Assembly (NCBI RefSeq): GCF_024199945.1
Contig: NZ_JANADP010000001.1
Span: 3,224,001-3,288,000, forward strand
DNA from: Bradyrhizobium sp. CCGUVB4N
GTDB taxonomy: Bacteria > Pseudomonadota > Alphaproteobacteria > Rhizobiales > Xanthobacteraceae
DNA: 64,000 nt
Direction of reading: 5' to 3'
The notes under the pieces are model-generated. The model did no database searches, was not told where the DNA came from, and saw nothing but the letters and a program-made list of their open reading frames with translations. The position numbers and the translations under genes are program-made. This document shows positions 29,054-38,724 of this stretch, in pieces. Each line of letters starts with the position of its first letter. The first letter of the stretch is position 1.

Positions 29054-31843
29054 ATGTCCCTCCAATCAGTACCATCCGACGCCGCCGATCTTCGTCAGAA
29101 CCGCCCTGAGGACGTCCAGGCGCTGGAGGCGGATGCGCGGCTGCGCGACGATATCCGCCTGCTCGGACGCATCCTGGGCGACACCGTGCGCGACCAGGAG
29201 GGCGCGGATGTGTTCGACCTGGTCGAGCGTATCCGGCAGACCTCGATCCGGTTCCACCGCGACGAGGACCGGCTTGCCCGCCGCGAGCTCGAGCAGATCC
29301 TCGACAGCATGTCGACCTCGGAGACGGTGCGGATCGTTCGCGCCTTCAGCTATTTCTCCCACCTCGCCAACATCGCCGAGGACCAGAACAACATCCGCCA
29401 GATGCGCGCCGGCAAGAACGGCGGCTCCGGCGTGCTGGCGGAGACGCTCGCCAAGGCCAAGGGCGCGGGGATCGGCACCGACACGCTGCGCAGCTTCTTC
29501 AAGAGCGCGCAGGTCAGCCCGGTGCTGACCGCGCATCCGACCGAAGTCCGCCGCAAGAGCACCATGGATCGCGAGATGGAGGTCGCGGCGCTGCTCGACC
29601 GCCGCGAGCGGGTTGCCTTGACCGAAGACGAGGCCGCCGCCAGCGACGAGCAGTTGCGCCGCGAGGTGCTGACGCTGTGGCAGACCAATCTGCTCCGCCG
29701 CACCAAGCTCACCGTGCTCGACGAGGTCGCCAACGGCCTGTCGTTCTACGATTACACGTTCCTTCGTGAAGTGCCGCGGCTGGTCAACACGCTGGAGGAC
29801 CGGCTGGAGGAGGGTGGCGAGCAGGCCGCCGGCGAGCTCGCCTCGTTCCTGCGTATGGGCAGCTGGATCGGCGGTGACCGCGACGGCAATCCCTTCGTGA
29901 CCGCCGACGTGATGCGCGGCACGCTGCGGCTGCAATCGAGCCGGGTGATGCAGTTCTATCTGAACGAGCTGCACGTGCTCGGCTCCGAACTGTCGATCGC
30001 AGCGCATCTCGCCGACGTCTCCGGGGAGCTGCGCACGCTGGCGGAGCGTTCGCCCGACACCTCGCCGCACCGGAGCGGCGAGCCTTATCGCCTCGCGGTC
30101 TCCGGCATCTATGCGCGCCTGACCGCCACGGCCGAAAAGCTCGAGGTCGAGATCACCCGCCGTCCCGTCGGCAAGGGCGCTCCTTACGACAGTGTCAAGG
30201 AGCTGCAGGCCGATCTCGACGTGCTGCACCGCTCGCTGATCTCCAACAACGCCCGCGTCATTGCCCGTGGCCGGCTGCGGCTGCTCCGGCGCGCGGTGGA
30301 CTGCTTCGGCTTCCATCTGGCGCGGCTCGATATCCGCCAGAACTCGGCGGTGCATGAGCGTACCATCGCGGAGCTGATGGATGCCGCGAACCCCGGCATG
30401 TCCTATCTCGCGCTCGGCGAGGACGCGCGCATCTCGCTCCTCACCAATGAGTTGCGCTCGACGCGCGCGCTGGTGTCGCCGTTCGTCAAGTACAGCGACG
30501 AGACCATGGGCGAGCTCAACGTCTTCCATGCCGCGGCGGAAGCGCATGCGAAGTTCGGCTCGGATGCCATTCCCCAATGCATCATCTCGATGTGCAAGGG
30601 CATGTCCGACATGCTCGAGGTCGCGGTGCTGTTGAAGGAGGTCGGCCTGGTCCATCCCTCCGGGCGCAGCGCCATCAACATCGTGCCGCTGTTCGAGACC
30701 ATCGAGGATCTGCAGGCATCATCAGGCATCATGGATCGCATGCTGTCGCTGCACGATTACCGCCGTCTCGTCGACAGCCGCGGCAGCGTCCAGGAGGTCA
30801 TGCTCGGCTATTCCGACTCGAACAAGGATGGCGGCTTCGTCACCTCGGGCTGGGAGCTCTATAAGGCCGAGATCGGCCTCGTCGACGTGTTCGAGCGCCA
30901 TGGCGTCCGCCTGCGCCTGTTCCACGGCCGCGGCGGCTCCGTCGGCCGCGGCGGCGGACCGAGCTACGACGCCATCGTCGCGCAGCCGGGCGGGGCCGTG
31001 AACGGCCAGATCCGCATCACCGAGCAGGGCGAGATCATCTCGTCGAAATATTCCAACGCGGAGGTCGGCCGCAACAATCTCGAGATCCTGGCGGCGGCAA
31101 CGCTGGATGCCAGCCTGTTGCAGCCGAGCCAGAGCGCGCCCCGCCGCGAATATCTCACTGCGATGGATGAGCTTTCGAATCTCGCCTTCAAGGCCTATCG
31201 CGGCCTCGTCTACGAGACCGACGGCTTCGTCGAATATTTCTGGTCCTCGACCGTGATCAACGAGATCGCGACCTTGAACATCGGCAGCCGTCCGGCCTCG
31301 CGCAAGAAGACCCGCGCGATCGAGGACCTTCGCGCGATTCCCTGGGTGTTCTCCTGGGCGCAGTGCCGCCTGATGCTGCCGGGCTGGTACGGCTTTGGCA
31401 GCGCGGTCGAGCAATGGATCGCCGAGCATCCGGATAAGGGCATGCCGTTCCTGAAAGAGCTCTACAAGGAATGGCCGTTCTTCCGCATGCTGCTGTCGAA
31501 CATGGACATGGTGCTGGCGAAAAGCTCGATCGCGATTGCCTCGCGCTATGCCGAGCTGGTGCCGGACGAAGCCCTGCGCGAAAAGATTTTTGGCCGCATC
31601 CGCCGCGAATGGCATTCCTGCATCGAGACCCTGCTCGACATCATGGGGCAGGACCGGCTGCTGCAAGGCAATCCGCTGCTGGAGCGCTCCGTGCGTCATC
31701 GCTTCCCCTATCTCGATCCGCTCAACCACGTTCAGGTCGAGCTCCTGAGGGAGCATCGCGCGCAGAACCCGGATGAGCAGGTGCTGCGCGGGATTCAGCT
31801 GACGATCAACGGCATCTCGGCGGGCTTGAGGAATACTGGCTAG
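29054..31843 (+). CDS. ppc: Phosphoenolpyruvate carboxylase
   Basis: This 929-residue enzyme carboxylates phosphoenolpyruvate to oxaloacetate, replenishing the TCA cycle. The catalytic histidine lies in [12 protein letters not shown] (H161). [24 protein letters not shown] (K591) and the loop [16 protein letters not shown] at about 623-638 complete the active site. The length is within the family range. The start at 29054 is set by AAAAGGGGAGCGAGCC; a TTG nine codons earlier is unlikely. It is a single gene ended by a convergent hairpin. Confidence 0.97.
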   Translation: MSLQSVPSDAADLRQNRPEDVQALEADARLRDDIRLLGRILGDTVRDQEGADVFDLVERIRQTSIRFHRDEDRLARRELEQILDSMSTSETVRIVRAFSYFSHLANIAEDQNNIRQMRAGKNGGSGVLAETLAKAKGAGIGTDTLRSFFKSAQVSPVLTAHPTEVRRKSTMDREMEVAALLDRRERVALTEDEAAASDEQLRREVLTLWQTNLLRRTKLTVLDEVANGLSFYDYTFLREVPRLVNTLEDRLEEGGEQAAGELASFLRMGSWIGGDRDGNPFVTADVMRGTLRLQSSRVMQFYLNELHVLGSELSIAAHLADVSGELRTLAERSPDTSPHRSGEPYRLAVSGIYARLTATAEKLEVEITRRPVGKGAPYDSVKELQADLDVLHRSLISNNARVIARGRLRLLRRAVDCFGFHLARLDIRQNSAVHERTIAELMDAANPGMSYLALGEDARISLLTNELRSTRALVSPFVKYSDETMGELNVFHAAAEAHAKFGSDAIPQCIISMCKGMSDMLEVAVLLKEVGLVHPSGRSAINIVPLFETIEDLQASSGIMDRMLSLHDYRRLVDSRGSVQEVMLGYSDSNKDGGFVTSGWELYKAEIGLVDVFERHGVRLRLFHGRGGSVGRGGGPSYDAIVAQPGGAVNGQIRITEQGEIISSKYSNAEVGRNNLEILAAATLDASLLQPSQSAPRREYLTAMDELSNLAFKAYRGLVYETDGFVEYFWSSTVINEIATLNIGSRPASRKKTRAIEDLRAIPWVFSWAQCRLMLPGWYGFGSAVEQWIAEHPDKGMPFLKELYKEWPFFRMLLSNMDMVLAKSSIAIASRYAELVPDEALREKIFGRIRREWHSCIETLLDIMGQDRLLQGNPLLERSVRHRFPYLDPLNHVQVELLREHRAQNPDEQVLRGIQLTINGISAGLRNTG

Positions 31844-31846
31844 ATG

Positions 31847-31892
31847 CGAATGGCGAATAGCGGATGGATTCCACTCGCTATTCGCCACTCAC
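31847..31892. terminator. Convergent inverted repeat, probable bidirectional terminator
   Basis: GGCGAATAGCG (31852-31862) and CGCTATTCGCC (31876-31886) form an exact 11-base stem with a 13-base loop, extended by outer GCGAAT/ATTCGC matches. It sits exactly between the convergent ppc and SMP-30 genes. There is no long T tract, so termination is inferred from position. Confidence 0.6.
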
Positions 31893-31902
31893 TATTCGCT
31901 TC

Positions 31903-33021
31903 TCAACAGAAATGCGCCCCCTGCGTCTCCACATAGACCGAATACAGCGACTGGCTCGCGGTCATGAACAGGCGGTTGCGTTTCTTGCCGCCGAAGCAGA
32001 GATTGGCGCAGGTCTCCGGCAACATGATCTGGCCGATGCGCGCGCCGTCGGTCGACGCGAACACCTGCACGCCGTCATAACCCGGACCGACCCAACCGGC
32101 GCCGACCCAGATGTTGCCTTCGGTATCGACGCGCAGTCCGTCAGGGAAGCCGGACTTGCCGTCGAGCTTCATGTCGATCAGCCGCTTCGGGTTCGATAGT
32201 TTCTGACCGTCGAGGTCGTAGGACCACACCACGTTTTCCGCCTGCGGATAATGCGTGATCCCGGTGTCGCAGACATAGACCTTCTTGTAGTCGTGGGAGA
32301 AGGCGATGCCGTTCGGCTTGAACGGCTCGTCCGCGACCTTGGTCAACTGGCCGGACTGCGCGTCGAGGCGATAGACCGCTTCCTTCTGATAGGGTTGCAG
32401 CGAGCCGGTATTGGCGAGCTTGCCCTCGTAGATGCTGATCGCGCCGTAACCGGGATCGGTGAACCAGATCGACTTGTCGTTGGGATGCACGACCATGTCG
32501 TTCGGGCCGTTGAGCGGCTTGCCGTTGGCCTGCTCGGCCAGCGAGGTGACCGAGCCGTCGTGCTCGTAGCGGACGAGGCGTGTGCGCTCGGCGGTGATCT
32601 GGCGTCCCTCGGTGTCGAATGAATTGCCGTTGCCTTCGTTCGAGGGCTTGTGGAACTGCTCGGAGATATGGCCGTCGTCGTCGAGGTAGCGAAGCTGCCG
32701 GTTGGCGGGAATGTCGCTCCAGACGAGGTATTGTCCCTGCGCATTCCACGCAGGTCCTTCCGCCCACAGGCAGCCGGTATAGAGCCGCTTGATCGAGGTG
32801 TTGCCCACCTTGGCCTTGAAGCGCTTCGGATCGATGGCGACGATGTCGGGGTCAGGATAGCGCTGCGGCTCGGCATTGGCGCCGTAGTTGCGGGCGTCGG
32901 CCTTGGAGGCGAGCACAGTGGACGCGGCGAGCACGGCCGCGCCTCTTAAAATATCGCGGCGGCCGAGGCCGCCGGGTTCCGTTGCAGAGGTGTCGTTGGG
33001 GTTGGTCAGTATTCTTGTCAT
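31903..33021 (-). CDS. Tat-exported SMP-30/gluconolactonase-like protein
   Basis: A 372-residue beta-propeller protein of the SMP-30/gluconolactonase family. The N-terminus carries a twin-arginine export signal, GRRDILRGAAVLAASTVLAS, with likely cleavage after SKADA, so it works in the periplasm. LWAEGPAWNAQGQYLVWSDI, LNGPNDMVVHPNDKSIWFTD and KPNGIAFSHDYKKVYVCDT supply the metal-binding Glu, Asn and Asp of the family. It likely hydrolyses a sugar or other lactone. The start is set by GGGAGGAAACC. It is on the same strand as the SDR/thiolase set but 116 bases from it. Confidence 0.9.
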   Translation of the reverse strand: MTRILTNPNDTSATEPGGLGRRDILRGAAVLAASTVLASKADARNYGANAEPQRYPDPDIVAIDPKRFKAKVGNTSIKRLYTGCLWAEGPAWNAQGQYLVWSDIPANRQLRYLDDDGHISEQFHKPSNEGNGNSFDTEGRQITAERTRLVRYEHDGSVTSLAEQANGKPLNGPNDMVVHPNDKSIWFTDPGYGAISIYEGKLANTGSLQPYQKEAVYRLDAQSGQLTKVADEPFKPNGIAFSHDYKKVYVCDTGITHYPQAENVVWSYDLDGQKLSNPKRLIDMKLDGKSGFPDGLRVDTEGNIWVGAGWVGPGYDGVQVFASTDGARIGQIMLPETCANLCFGGKKRNRLFMTASQSLYSVYVETQGAHFC

Positions 33022-33137
33022 GGTTTCCTCCCAAAGTTGTGTTGGGAGGCCACCATTCGCCCGCATTCAGGCATAAAGCGGGGCGATCTCTGGACGAGAC
33101 AACCAGAGATCGCGGCGCAGGAATGCCAAAAATATGG

Positions 33138-34052
33138 CTAGACAGGATCCCACGGGAAGATGTCGGCGGAGCGGTCGAGCTTGTAGAAGGAGCCCTTCAG
33201 CGCCGGCATGCCATGTTCCGCAATCGACTGCGGCGTCCAGCCTTCGCTGCGATGCACGGAGCGCAGCGGACGGTTCTGGCTGAACAGGAACAGCTCGTTC
33301 ATGCGCGCACCAAAAATCTGACCGCTGACGTCCTTGGCTGCGTCGGAGAGCAGATACGCGCAGATCGGGGCGATCTTCTCCGGGCCCATCTGCTTGATCT
33401 TCTCGACGCGCGCCTTCTCGGCTTCGGTCTCGGTCGGGATGGTGCCGATCATGCGGGTCCAGGCGAACGGCGAGACGCAGTTCGAGCGGACGTTGAAGCG
33501 GCCCATGTCGAGTGCGATCGACTTGGACAGGCCGATGATGCCGAGCTTGGCGGCGGCGTAGTTGGCCTGGCCGAAATTGCCGATCAGGCCCGAGGTCGAG
33601 GTGAAGTGCACGAAGGAGCCGGACTCCTGCTCGCGGAAGATGCGCGCGGCGGCGTGGCTGACATAGAACGAGCCCATCAAATGCACCTTGATGACGGCCT
33701 CGAACGCTTCCACGCTCATCTTGTGGAAGATCATGTCGCGCAAGATGCCGGCATTGTTGACGACGCCGTCGAGCCGGCCGAAATGATCGGTCGCGGTCTT
33801 CACGATCTTGCTCGCCGGAACGGCTTCCGCCACCGATTCGAAGTTGGGGACGGCGATGCCGCCGCGCTTCTTGATCTCCTCGACCACCTCCTCGGCGGGC
33901 GTCGCGCTCGAACCGGCGCCGTCGGCGGCTCCGCCGGGATCGTTGACGACGACCTTGGCGCCCTCGGCCGCGCAGAGCAGCGCGATCTCGCGCCCGATGC
34001 CGCGGCCCGCGCCGGTGACGATGATGACCTTGTCCTGCAGTGATTTGCTCAT
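33138..34052 (-). CDS. SDR-family dehydrogenase (MFE-2/hydroxyacyl-CoA dehydrogenase-like)
   Basis: This 304-residue SDR has VTGAGRGIGREIALLCAAEG, VVNNAGILRDMIFHKM and the catalytic ANYAAAKLGIIGLSKS. The layout and the NDPGG insert resemble the dehydrogenase domain of peroxisomal multifunctional enzyme type 2, so a 3-hydroxyacyl-CoA dehydrogenase is the best guess. The ATG at 34052 overlaps the thiolase stop (ATGA), so it is translated as the third gene of an OB-fold / thiolase / SDR unit. The C-terminal 60 residues are an addition typical of this subgroup. Confidence 0.9.
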   Translation of the reverse strand: MSKSLQDKVIIVTGAGRGIGREIALLCAAEGAKVVVNDPGGAADGAGSSATPAEEVVEEIKKRGGIAVPNFESVAEAVPASKIVKTATDHFGRLDGVVNNAGILRDMIFHKMSVEAFEAVIKVHLMGSFYVSHAAARIFREQESGSFVHFTSTSGLIGNFGQANYAAAKLGIIGLSKSIALDMGRFNVRSNCVSPFAWTRMIGTIPTETEAEKARVEKIKQMGPEKIAPICAYLLSDAAKDVSGQIFGARMNELFLFSQNRPLRSVHRSEGWTPQSIAEHGMPALKGSFYKLDRSADIFPWDPV

Positions 34053-35197
34053 GTGGATGACCTCTCGTTCGTAAACACGATCGTGCCGCTGGCGGCGAAC
34101 ATGCCGCCGACGCCGTGGCACACTGAAATCTTCGCATTCGGCACCTGGGCCGGCGCGATGCCGCGCATCTGGCGCACGCTCTCCTGGAGCGCGTACATGC
34201 CGTACATGCCCGAATGCATGTAGCTCAAGCCGCCGCCATTGGTGTTGAGCGGAAGCTTGCCGCCGGGGCGCGTGTTGCCGTCGGCGATGAATTTGCCCGT
34301 TTCCTCATGCGGCATGAAGCCGAGATCGCCGAGGCCGAACAGCGGCAGATGCGCGAAGGCGTCGTAAATCATGAGATGATCGACGTCCTTGTGGGCGATA
34401 CCGGCCTCCTTGAACGCTAGCGGTCCCGCCGTCTTGAATGCCCGCGACGAGTTGAATGTCTCCATCTGGCTGACCATCAGCGTCTCGACGCTCTCGCCGG
34501 TGCCCATGATGTAAACCGGCTTGCGCGGAAAGTCCTTGGCGTGGTCGGCCGAGGTCAGGATCAGCGCGCCGCCGCCGTCGGTGACGAGGCAGCACTGCAA
34601 GAGCCGGAACGGATAGGCGATCATGCGCGAGTTGAGGACGTCGGCGACCGTGATCGGATCCTTCATCATCGCCCGCGGATTCTTCGCCGCCCATTCGCGC
34701 TGCACCACCGCGACCGAGGCGAGCTGCTCATGCGTGATGCCGTAAGTCTTCATGAAACGCAGCACGGGGATCGGGAACATGCTGGGCGGGCCGTAGACGC
34801 CGTAGGGCGCTTCGAACTGGCCCTGCAAACTGTCGGCCGGGATCGAGCGCGGCGCCTTGCCGATCATCGACTTGCCGCTCTCGGCATGCGTGATGAGCAC
34901 GGTCTTGCACAGCCCGGCCTCGATCGCCGCCGCTGCGTGGCGGACATGCAGCATGAACGAGCAGCCGCCGACGGAGGTGCCGTCGACCCAGGTCGGCTTG
35001 ATGCCGAGATAGTGACAGACCTGCTGCGGTGTCTCGACCGCGGTGGCAAAGCCGTCGATATCCGAGAGTTTCAACCCGGCATCCGCAATGGCATTGAGCG
35101 CCGCGTCCGCGTGAAGCTGGAGCTGCGACATGTTGGGGACGACCCCGAGCTCGGTGGTCTCGGCCGCGCCGACGACGGCAACCTGGTTCTTGCGCAT
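34049..35197 (-). CDS. Thiolase-family protein (SCP2/Ltp-type)
   Basis: This 382-residue thiolase-fold protein begins VAVVGAAETTELG and has GTSVGGCSFMLHVRHAAAAI with a cysteine at about residue 90. LMIYDAFAHLPLFGLGDLGF and GGLSYMHSGMYG belong to the C-terminal half. It belongs with lipid-transfer-protein-type thiolases and aldolases that work with a DUF35 partner rather than with classical FadA. The partner gene lies 3 bases upstream. Retro-aldol or thiolytic side-chain cleavage of a CoA ester is a reasonable inference. Confidence 0.9.
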   Translation of the reverse strand: MRKNQVAVVGAAETTELGVVPNMSQLQLHADAALNAIADAGLKLSDIDGFATAVETPQQVCHYLGIKPTWVDGTSVGGCSFMLHVRHAAAAIEAGLCKTVLITHAESGKSMIGKAPRSIPADSLQGQFEAPYGVYGPPSMFPIPVLRFMKTYGITHEQLASVAVVQREWAAKNPRAMMKDPITVADVLNSRMIAYPFRLLQCCLVTDGGGALILTSADHAKDFPRKPVYIMGTGESVETLMVSQMETFNSSRAFKTAGPLAFKEAGIAHKDVDHLMIYDAFAHLPLFGLGDLGFMPHEETGKFIADGNTRPGGKLPLNTNGGGLSYMHSGMYGMYALQESVRQMRGIAPAQVPNAKISVCHGVGGMFAASGTIVFTNERSST

Positions 35198-35200
35198 GGT

Positions 35201-35614
35201 TTACCCCTTCGCCGGACGGAACACGGGGAGGGTGATCTTGTCGTCGAGCACCTCGAACGCGACCTCGAGCTTCATGTCGAGTTCGAGCGCCTCCGGTGTC
35301 TGCGGGCAGTCGATGATGTTGCTCATCATCCGCGGTCCCTCGGCAAGTTCGACCACCGCAATCGCATAAGGCGGCGTGAAACCGGGCGCGGCGGGGCGGT
35401 GGTTGATCACGTAACTGTAGAGAAAGCCCTTGCCGCTCGCCTTGAACACGGAGACCTTGCGCGAGGCGCAGGACGGGCAGAATGGGCGCGGCGGGAAGTA
35501 GACATGCGCGCAGGCATCGCAACGTTGCAGGCGCAGTTCGCCTGCTTTCGCGCCGTCCCAGAAATGCTGGGTTTCCGGCGTCGGTTTCGGTCGCGCGCGC
35601 TGCGGTTCGGCCAT
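35201..35614 (-). CDS. Zn-ribbon OB-fold protein (DUF35 family), thiolase partner
   Basis: This 137-residue protein has a rubredoxin-like zinc ribbon, LQRCDACAHVYFPPRPFCPS with Cys-x2-Cys pairs at about residues 34-52, followed by an OB-fold domain (PPYAIAVVELAEGPRMMSNI). Such proteins bind acyl-CoA and form complexes with thiolase-like enzymes, as ChsH2 does with Ltp2. I take the ATG at 35614, behind GGGAGGGCG; the frame runs 70 codons further upstream without family similarity. It is the first gene of the three-gene unit. Confidence 0.9.
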   Translation of the reverse strand: MAEPQRARPKPTPETQHFWDGAKAGELRLQRCDACAHVYFPPRPFCPSCASRKVSVFKASGKGFLYSYVINHRPAAPGFTPPYAIAVVELAEGPRMMSNIIDCPQTPEALELDMKLEVAFEVLDDKITLPVFRPAKG

Positions 35615-35805
35615 CTCGGAACGCCCTCCCAAAGGCAAATCTTGAATAGGCAGGCTTGACGCCCGCCTGTTTCGATCTTGATGCGACAATCGGCTATCGT
35701 GCGTCAACGGTCCAGCAGGCAGCATGCATGCCATCATGCGCACAATGCTTGTGTCGAACTGAGCCGGCGCTATAGATTGCGCGCGCAATATTCCGTGAGA
35801 CAGAC

Positions 35806-37155
35806 ATGCCCGATTTTCCGACACTGGCGAAGCTCGCCGACGACCTCGAAAGCGGCTGCACCACCTCCCGAAAACTGGTCGAGGCGTGCATCGCCAGGAT
35901 CGCCGATCCCTCAGGCGAGGGGCAGCGCACCTTCATCCATGTCGACAAGGACGCCGCGCTTGCGGCGGCGGATGCGATGGACGGCTTGCGCAAGGCCAAG
36001 GCGGAGCCGTCGCGCTATGCCGGTATCCCCATCTCGATCAAGGATCTGTTCGACATCAAGGGCCAGGTGACGCGCGCCGGCTCCCGTGCGCTCGACGATT
36101 CCCCGCCGGCCGAGCATGATGCGGCGACGGTGGCGCGGCTGCGCAAGGCCGGCTTCGTCGTGATCGGGCGGACCAACATGACCGAGTTCGCCTATTCCGG
36201 CATCGGCATCAATCCGCACTATGGCACGCCCAAGGGCGCCTGGAACCGTGCCGAGGGCCACGTGCCGGGCGGTTCGTCCTCGGGTGCCGCGGTCTCGGTG
36301 CTCGACGGCATGGCGCATGGCGCGCTCGGCACCGACACCGGTGGCTCCTGCCGCATTCCGGCGGCCTATAACGGCATCGTCGGCTACAAGCCGACGCAGC
36401 GCCGGGTGCCGCTGGATGGCGCGGTGCCGCTGTCGTTCTCGCTCGACAGCATCGGTCCCTTGGCGCGATCGGTCAGCTGCTGTGCCATTCTCGACGCCGT
36501 GCTCGCGAACGAGCCGATCGTTCCGCTGAAGCCGCGGTCCGTGAAGGGCATGCGGCTCGCAGTGCCGACCACGATCGCGCTGGACGATCTCGACGCAGCC
36601 GTGTCCGAAACGTTCGAGCGCGCGCTGAAATCGCTGGCCGATCACGGCACCATCATCGAGCGGATCGAGATGGCCGAGTTCCACGACATCGGCCCGATGA
36701 ACGCCAAGGGCGGCTTTGCCGCGTCGGAAAGCTACGCCTGGCATCGCTATCTCATCACGTCCAAGGGCGACGTTTACGATCCCCGCGTGTCCGTCCGCAT
36801 CATGCGCGGCGAGGCGCAGAGCGCGGCCGACTACATCGATCTCCTCAACGAGCGCCGCTCGCTGATCGCCCGCGTCAATGCGCGCATCGCGCCCTATGAC
36901 GCGCTGGTGCTGCCGACCACCGCCAATACGCCGCCGAAGATCGCGGATCTCGCCGACGACAAGGCGTTCACCGCGCAAAACCTGCGCGCGCTGCGCAATT
37001 GCACCCTGATCAACATGATCGACGGCTGCGCCATCTCGCTGCCGGCGCATCGCGAAGGCGATGTCCCGATCGGCCTGATGCTTGCAGGGGCGGGCGGATC
37101 CGATCGTCGTATCTTCGAACTTGCTGCCGGCATGGAGGCCGTCATTCGTGTTTGA
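35806..37155 (+). CDS. Amidase (amidase-signature family)
   Basis: This 449-residue amidase-signature hydrolase has a complete Ser-cisSer-Lys triad: K79 in ISIKDLFDIKG, S157 in VPGGSSSGAAVSV, and nucleophile S181 in GTDTGGSCRIPAAYNG. The 24-residue spacing between the serines matches the family. It hydrolyses a carboxamide, perhaps related to aryl or small aliphatic amides; the sequence does not fix the substrate. The GTG start of the DUF2848 gene lies inside its last codons, so the pair is translationally coupled. Confidence 0.93.
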   Translation: MPDFPTLAKLADDLESGCTTSRKLVEACIARIADPSGEGQRTFIHVDKDAALAAADAMDGLRKAKAEPSRYAGIPISIKDLFDIKGQVTRAGSRALDDSPPAEHDAATVARLRKAGFVVIGRTNMTEFAYSGIGINPHYGTPKGAWNRAEGHVPGGSSSGAAVSVLDGMAHGALGTDTGGSCRIPAAYNGIVGYKPTQRRVPLDGAVPLSFSLDSIGPLARSVSCCAILDAVLANEPIVPLKPRSVKGMRLAVPTTIALDDLDAAVSETFERALKSLADHGTIIERIEMAEFHDIGPMNAKGGFAASESYAWHRYLITSKGDVYDPRVSVRIMRGEAQSAADYIDLLNERRSLIARVNARIAPYDALVLPTTANTPPKIADLADDKAFTAQNLRALRNCTLINMIDGCAISLPAHREGDVPIGLMLAGAGGSDRRIFELAAGMEAVIRV

Positions 37156-37834
37156 CCTGACTTTCACCGTTGATGCCCAGGACGCCACCACACCGCTGAC
37201 CTTGGCGATCGACCAGATGGTCATCGCCGGCTGGACCGGCCGTGATCCCGTCGCGCGCGACAAGCACATCAAAGAGCTGCAGGAGATGGGCATCGCCCCG
37301 CCGGCGTCGACGCCGATTTACTATCGCGGCGCGGCACGGCGGCTGACCCAGGAAGACAGCATCGAATGCTGCGGTGGCGATTCCTCCGGCGAGGTCGAGT
37401 TCGTGCTGATCGGCTGGCAGGGCCGCATCTTCGTCGGCTGCGGTTCCGACCACACCGACCGCAAGGTCGAGGCCTACAACGTCACCGTCTCCAAGCAGAT
37501 GTGCGACAAGCCGATCGCCTCGACGCTGTGGGAGCTCGAAGAAGTCATCGGCCATTGGGACAGGATGATCCTGCGCTCCTGGGCCACCATCAAGGGCGAG
37601 CGCGTGCTCTACCAGGAGGGCACGCTGGACGCGATGCTGCCGGTCGCCGATTTGATCGCGCGCGGCTTCGAAGGCGCAAAATTCCCCGACGGCTGCGCCA
37701 TGTTCGGCGGCACCTTCGCCGCCAAGGGCGGCATTCGCCCCGCCGACCGCTTCGATTTCGAGCTCGAGGACCCCGTGCTGAAGCGGACGATCAAGCATGG
37801 ATATGATGTGGTGACGCTGCCGGTGCGGGGCTGA
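37148..37834 (+). CDS. DUF2848-family protein
   Basis: A 228-residue protein of the DUF2848 family, which has no assigned reaction. MVIAGWTGRDPVARDKHIKE, VGCGSDHTDRKVEAYNVTVS and FDFELEDPVLKRTIKHGYDV are recognisable family stretches. The last resembles the C-terminal part of fumarylacetoacetate-hydrolase-like folds. I choose GTG at 37148, which has GGAGG nine bases upstream and overlaps the amidase end by 8 bases. An acid-processing step after amide hydrolysis is a guess from this coupling. Confidence 0.85.
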   Translation: MFDLTFTVDAQDATTPLTLAIDQMVIAGWTGRDPVARDKHIKELQEMGIAPPASTPIYYRGAARRLTQEDSIECCGGDSSGEVEFVLIGWQGRIFVGCGSDHTDRKVEAYNVTVSKQMCDKPIASTLWELEEVIGHWDRMILRSWATIKGERVLYQEGTLDAMLPVADLIARGFEGAKFPDGCAMFGGTFAAKGGIRPADRFDFELEDPVLKRTIKHGYDVVTLPVRG

Positions 37835-37843
37835 CCGGCGTGG

Positions 37844-38602
37844 TCATTGATTGATCGGCTGGGCCTGAGCGCCCGGAATGTCCATGCGAGGTAGCGGCCG
37901 GTTCTTGGCCGCTGTCGCCTGCGCCTCGCTGATCAAGCTGGCTGTCTGCATCCGATCAATGACGTAATCTCGATTGCGGGCCTCGAAAGATCGGCTTGGG
38001 TAAGGTTGTCGCGCTCGCATCATGAGGAACGCGATTTCGTCGATCTGAAGATCCGGCAGCCGCTTCCCAAAATAGATCTCCGCTGCGGTCACCACGCCAT
38101 ATGCGCCGCGACCCAGATAGTTCTCGTTAAGATAGATCTCGAAGATCCTGTCCCGGGACAGACTGCGGATGACGCGCTGCATGAAGATGATCGAGGCAAT
38201 AGGATCGATCTGCCGGCGAGTCTCCGGGGACAGCAACAGCAGGCAGCGTGACACAGATTGCGTCACGCCGGCTGGCCCGGGACTGCTGCCCGTGCTCATC
38301 GCAACTGCAATCTCAACGAGAGGATTCAACGACCAGGCTTCGTAGAAGTCTGGTTGCTCAAGAGCGATTGCGGTGTCTCGTAGCAGAGGCGGAACATCGG
38401 CAAGGAGAATGTAGTTACGCTTTGGATCGGTGCTGCATGCCGGGCCTGTCGGCGCAATCGCCGCGAGCTGGGCTTTGGTCGGAAGTCCAACGCCGTATTC
38501 ATAGTGCCAGACCAGCCAACCCACGAAGGTGAGCAGCCCCACGGTCGCGAGCGAGAGTGCGATCAGCACCGTCTTGGCAGCAATGATGAGAACTTTGCGC
38601 AT
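37844..38602 (-). CDS. Stand-alone GT51 (peptidoglycan glycosyltransferase-like) protein with degenerate motifs
   Basis: A 252-residue protein with one N-terminal membrane anchor (about residues 4-30), then a glycosyltransferase family 51 domain without a transpeptidase domain. EIYLNENYLGRGAYGVVTAA and EIYFGKRLPDLQIDEIAFL are typical. The first catalytic acid is kept (E82 in IALEQPDFYEAW), but the usual ED is EQ. Motif GASTITQQ is reduced to PAGVTQSVSR. The position of the second catalytic glutamate (R-K-x2-E) holds Ser137, with Asp-Pro in place of Arg-Lys. It may be inactive or use a different substrate. A TTG start 11 codons upstream is possible. Confidence 0.82.
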   Translation of the reverse strand: MRKVLIIAAKTVLIALSLATVGLLTFVGWLVWHYEYGVGLPTKAQLAAIAPTGPACSTDPKRNYILLADVPPLLRDTAIALEQPDFYEAWSLNPLVEIAVAMSTGSSPGPAGVTQSVSRCLLLLSPETRRQIDPIASIIFMQRVIRSLSRDRIFEIYLNENYLGRGAYGVVTAAEIYFGKRLPDLQIDEIAFLMMRARQPYPSRSFEARNRDYVIDRMQTASLISEAQATAAKNRPLPRMDIPGAQAQPINQ

Positions 38603-38724
38603 CGGACGCGGGCTGAAGGAGCGGAACGGGTCCAAACTCGCGTTGGAACCGGACGGAATTGGGGCGGTTGGGCCTCACGGAAATCGGGTGGTGCGCCCGT
38701 GCGGGGTCTGCAAAGCTATCGGCC

